Assembly (NCBI GenBank): GCA_027027675.1
Contig: JALVKT010000163.1
Location: 1-8,012 of the forward strand
Reading direction: 5' to 3'
DNA length: 8,012 nt
From: Thermofilaceae archaeon
Lineage (GTDB): Archaea > Thermoproteota > Thermoprotei > Thermofilales > Thermofilaceae
Both the position numbers and the translations under genes were made by a program. Shown here in pieces: positions 5,342 to 8,012 of this stretch. Every line of letters begins with the position of its first letter. Position 1 is the first letter of the stretch. The notes under the pieces are model-generated. The model did no database searches. It worked only from the letters and a program-made list of their open reading frames with translations, and was not told the origin of the DNA.

Positions 5342-7822
5342 ATGAGTGAGGACAAGTCTAAGCGTATAATACTCTGGTTCGAAGAGCTAACAAAGGATGA
5401 CGTACCCCTAGTAGGCGGCAAAAACGCGAACCTCGGCGAGCTTCTCCGCAGCGGGATACCCGTTCCGCCGGGCTTCGCCGTCACCGCCTACGCGTATAAG
5501 CGGTTCATAGAGGAGACTGGCATAAAGGACAAGATCTACGAGATACTCCGCGAAAAGGTTCCCAGCACCGCCGCTAAGCCAGAGGACTACATAGAGGCTA
5601 GCAAGGAGATACGGAGGCTCATTGAGAGCACCCCCATGCCGAAGTATATCGAGGAGGAGATACGCAGGGCCTACCGCGAGCTTAGCAAGCGCGTCGGAAA
5701 GGACGAGGAGTTCGTAGCCGTTAGGAGCAGCGCCACCGCGGAAGACCTTCCGGGCGCCAGCTTCGCCGGCCAGCAGGAGACGTACCTCAACGTGAAGGGC
5801 GAGGACGAGGTTGTAGAGAAAGTGCAGAAGTGCTGGAGCAGCCTCTTCACACCCAGGGCCATATTCTACAGGGAGCAGAAGGGCTTCGCCCACGAGAAGG
5901 TGCTGATCAGCGTTGCCGTCCAGAAGATGGTTAACTCGAGGAGCGCCGGCGTCATGTTCACCATACACCCCGTCACCGGCGACGAGAGCAAGATAGTCAT
6001 CGAGGGGCACTGGGGACTCGGCGAAGCCGTCGTCAGCGGCGCCGTAACGCCCGACGAGTGGGTCGTCGACAAGGAGACCCTCGAGATAGTCGAGCGCCGC
6101 ATAGTAGAGAAGGAGTGGGAGCTCGTACGCGACCCGGAAACCGGCAAGACCGTGAAGCGGCCCATACCCCCTGAGCGCCGCAAGGCCCCCAGCCTCACCG
6201 ACGAGGAGGTGAAGTACCTCGCGGAACTCGCCAAGAAGATAGAGAAGCATTACGGCATGCACATGGACATCGAGTGGGCCGTGGACAGGGACCTCAAGTT
6301 CCCGGAGAGCGTCTTCATAGTACAGGCTAGGCCTGAAACCGTGTGGAGCGTCAAGAAGGGCGCCAAGAAGGAGGAGGGCAAAGCGGTAAAGGTCAGCGAG
6401 GCAAAGGTCGTCGTCAAGGGCCTCCCAGCCAGCCCTGGCGTAGCCTACGGCAAGGCGAAGATATGCCTCACCCTGGAGGACGCTGAGAAGAAGATGCAGA
6501 AGGGCGACATACTCGTCACCACGATGACCGACCCCGACTGGGTCCCCTACATGAAGATGGCGGCGGCCATAGTCACCGATGAAGGCGGAATGACCGCCCA
6601 CGCGGCCATCGTTAGCAGGGAGCTCGGCATCCCGGCCATCGTAGGCACCAGGGAGGCCACGAAGAAGATGCAGGACGGCAAGGACTACACCGTCGACGCA
6701 CGCGCAGGCATAGTCTACGAGGGCTACGTCAAGGAGCTCCTCGAGGGCGAGGAGGAGAAGAAGGCGGCAAAGGCCGCGCCCATAGAGATAGTCTACAAGC
6801 CCATAACGGGCACGAAGATCTACATGAACCTCGGCGTACCCGAGAAGATAAAGGACTACAAAGACCTGCCCTTCGACGGCATCGGCCTAATGCGCGTCGA
6901 ATTCATAATGGCCAGCTACGTCGGCGAACACCCGCTCTACCTGCTCGAAACGGGCAGGGGCCAGACACTCGTCGACAAGATGGCCGACGGCATAGCCATG
7001 GTAGCCCGCGAGATATACCCGCGCCCAGTAGTCGTAAGGTTCAGCGACTTCAAGACCAACGAGTACCGCCAGCTCAAGGGCGGCGAGAAGTACGAGCCCG
7101 AAGAGGACAACCCAATGCTCGGCTGGAGAGGCGTGAGCCGCTACATAAGCCCACAGTACGAGAAGGCCTTCCGCCTTGAAGTACAAGCCATAAAGAAGGT
7201 ACGCGAGGAAATGGGCCTCAAAAACGTCTGGGTAATGGCACCCTTCGTCAGGACACTATGGGAGGCCGAGAGGTTCGTCCAGATACTCGAAGAAGAGGGC
7301 CTCAAGAGGGGCCGCGACTTCAAAGTCTGGGCCATGGCCGAGGTACCCAGCATAATATTCCTCGCCGAAGAGTTCTCCAAGTACTTCGACGGCTTCTCCA
7401 TCGGCAGCAACGACCTCACACAGCTAACCCTCGGAGCCGACAGGGACAGCGCAATACTCCCCAAGATAGACCCCCGCTACTTCGACGAACGCGACCCAGC
7501 GGTCCGCACAGCCATCGCCATGCTGATAGAGAAGGCCCACAACAGCCCCTATGGTTATAGAACAGTCAGTATCTGCGGTCAGGCGCCTTCAGTATACCCA
7601 GAATTTGCTGCGTTCCTCGTTAGAATGGGAATTGATAGCATAAGCGTCAACCCCGACGTCGTAGCCAGGACGAGGGAGATAGTCGCTAGCGTGGAGCGCA
7701 GGATACTCGTGGAAAAGGCGTTAGGGATAGACCACGGCGAGGCAGAGGACCTCGGCTGGCCGATGAGGAGGTCGAGGCGCGGCCTGCCGAACGTGTGGGC
7801 TCGCAGGGTAGACGAGCTATAA
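5342..7822 (+). CDS. ppsA: Phosphoenolpyruvate synthase (pyruvate, water dikinase)
   Basis: 826 aa, cytoplasmic. It converts pyruvate, ATP and water to PEP, AMP and phosphate, the entry to gluconeogenesis in archaea. The N-terminal ATP-binding domain shows VGGKNANLGELLRSGIPVPP (24-43) and VRSSATAEDLPGASFAGQQE (127-146). The phosphohistidine domain shows TDEGGMTAHAAIVSRELGIP (412-431) with phosphorylated His420. The C-terminal PEP/pyruvate barrel shows PMLGWRGVSRY (591-601), FSIGSNDLTQLTLGADRDS (685-703) and SICGQAPS (743-750) with catalytic Cys745. All key residues are present, and no intein interrupts it although some archaeal PEP synthases carry one. Length is slightly above the roughly 790 aa of E. 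coli PpsA. It has a short charged C-terminal tail. It is divergent from ubiD. Codons are mostly C-ending except residues 737-765, which look different (see findings). Confidence 0.97.
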   Translation: MSEDKSKRIILWFEELTKDDVPLVGGKNANLGELLRSGIPVPPGFAVTAYAYKRFIEETGIKDKIYEILREKVPSTAAKPEDYIEASKEIRRLIESTPMPKYIEEEIRRAYRELSKRVGKDEEFVAVRSSATAEDLPGASFAGQQETYLNVKGEDEVVEKVQKCWSSLFTPRAIFYREQKGFAHEKVLISVAVQKMVNSRSAGVMFTIHPVTGDESKIVIEGHWGLGEAVVSGAVTPDEWVVDKETLEIVERRIVEKEWELVRDPETGKTVKRPIPPERRKAPSLTDEEVKYLAELAKKIEKHYGMHMDIEWAVDRDLKFPESVFIVQARPETVWSVKKGAKKEEGKAVKVSEAKVVVKGLPASPGVAYGKAKICLTLEDAEKKMQKGDILVTTMTDPDWVPYMKMAAAIVTDEGGMTAHAAIVSRELGIPAIVGTREATKKMQDGKDYTVDARAGIVYEGYVKELLEGEEEKKAAKAAPIEIVYKPITGTKIYMNLGVPEKIKDYKDLPFDGIGLMRVEFIMASYVGEHPLYLLETGRGQTLVDKMADGIAMVAREIYPRPVVVRFSDFKTNEYRQLKGGEKYEPEEDNPMLGWRGVSRYISPQYEKAFRLEVQAIKKVREEMGLKNVWVMAPFVRTLWEAERFVQILEEEGLKRGRDFKVWAMAEVPSIIFLAEEFSKYFDGFSIGSNDLTQLTLGADRDSAILPKIDPRYFDERDPAVRTAIAMLIEKAHNSPYGYRTVSICGQAPSVYPEFAAFLVRMGIDSISVNPDVVARTREIVASVERRILVEKALGIDHGEAEDLGWPMRRSRRGLPNVWARRVDEL

Positions 7823-7853
7823 ACACATAATATCTTTGTCTACCCTTTTCTTT
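7805..7853 (+). terminator. Hairpin plus T-run at the end of ppsA
   Basis: AGGGTAGAC (7805-7813) and GTCTACCCT (7838-7846) are a perfect 9-bp inverted repeat with a 24-nt AT-rich loop, followed directly by TTTCTTT (7847-7853). The left arm lies in the last ppsA codons and the stop codon sits in the loop. Archaeal termination depends mainly on T-runs, which are present here; the hairpin may add to it or protect the mRNA 3' end. Confidence 0.55.
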
Positions 7854-7873
7854 GCCGGTACGGCGATACATAC

Positions 7874-7883
7874 TTTTTATATT
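7874..7883 (+). promoter_or_regulatory. TATA box for the last gene (leaderless)
   Basis: TTTTTATATT, the best TATA match in the window, is centred about 26-27 bp before the ATG at 7906. Transcription would start at or just before that ATG, giving a leaderless mRNA; no ribosome-binding sequence precedes the ATG, which agrees. Confidence 0.65.
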
Positions 7884-7905
7884 CACCCTTCTTTAGGCGG
7901 AAATT

Positions 7906-8012
7906 ATGCGTGACTGGCGTGAGGCCGCAGCCCTAGCGTTGGCCCTCCTAGACGACGCGTTGGATCTCGTCGACGTTGCGCAGCCTCTTGAAAGCCTCGT
8001 TGATATCGCGTT
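7906..8012 (+). CDS. Unidentified protein, 5' part only
   Basis: An open frame of 35 codons plus two bases runs to the right edge: it starts MRDWREAAALALALLDDALD and ends SLVDIA. I do not recognise the family. The visible part is acidic, rich in Ala, Leu and Asp, without signal peptide or metal motif, and looks like one or two amphipathic helices. Support for it being a gene comes from the strong TATA box at the right distance and GC-rich codons like those of its neighbours. It is separated from ppsA by the hairpin and T-run, so it is probably transcribed on its own. Confidence 0.6.
   Translation, partial: MRDWREAAALALALLDDALDLVDVAQPLESLVDIA

Noticed and set aside
5408..6601. 397-codon open frame on the minus strand inside ppsA
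   Set aside because: An antisense shadow caused by the strong C-ending codon bias of ppsA; the composition is odd (Leu/Asp/Tyr-rich) and no family motif is visible.
5342..7822. Intein within PEP synthase
   Set aside because: All catalytic motifs are contiguous and spacing matches the family; nothing is inserted.

Overview
The window reads like a hyperthermophilic crenarchaeon, perhaps Desulfurococcales/Pyrodictiaceae-like; that placement is an impression from protein style, not a computed result. The evidence is archaeal: an initiator tRNA with an intron at 37/38, TATA boxes placed so that several mRNAs would be leaderless, GTG/TTG starts, AGG/ATA-rich codon use, tight overlapping genes, and archaeal-type nucleoside phosphorylase, UbiD/UbiA and PEP synthase.

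Left to right: (1) 1-141, minus strand, the first 47 codons of a nucleoside phosphorylase (MTA/purine nucleoside phosphorylase type). (2) 142-229, its upstream region, which holds a 30-nt near-copy of the D-arm/anticodon part of the tRNA next door. (3) 230-327, minus, an intron-containing initiator tRNA-Met. (4) 361-2740, minus, a three-gene ABC importer of the NrtABC/SsuABC/TauABC type (ATPase, permease, anchored solute-binding protein; transcribed in the reverse order), with overlaps of 79 and 13 nt. (5) 2780-5108, minus, a UbiD-family decarboxylase followed by a UbiA-family prenyltransferase, overlapping by 11 nt. (6) 5109-5341, a 233-bp divergent promoter region with several palindromes and TATA-like boxes. 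(7) 5342-7822, plus, phosphoenolpyruvate synthase (826 aa), ending in a hairpin plus T-run. (8) 7906 to the window end, plus, the start of an unidentified gene behind a strong TATA box.

How the genes may work together: PEP synthase makes PEP from pyruvate for gluconeogenesis. The divergent UbiD/UbiA pair points to prenyl-lipid or quinone chemistry; the UbiD protein could instead be the trans-anhydromevalonate-5-phosphate decarboxylase of the archaeal mevalonate pathway. The importer has its own candidate promoter and its substrate cannot be read from the sequence. No mobile element, CRISPR array, rRNA or clear novel multi-gene system is visible. The most unusual items are the tRNA-Met half-copy in front of the phosphorylase gene, the short intron of the initiator tRNA, and a patch of foreign-looking codon use around the catalytic cysteine of PEP synthase.
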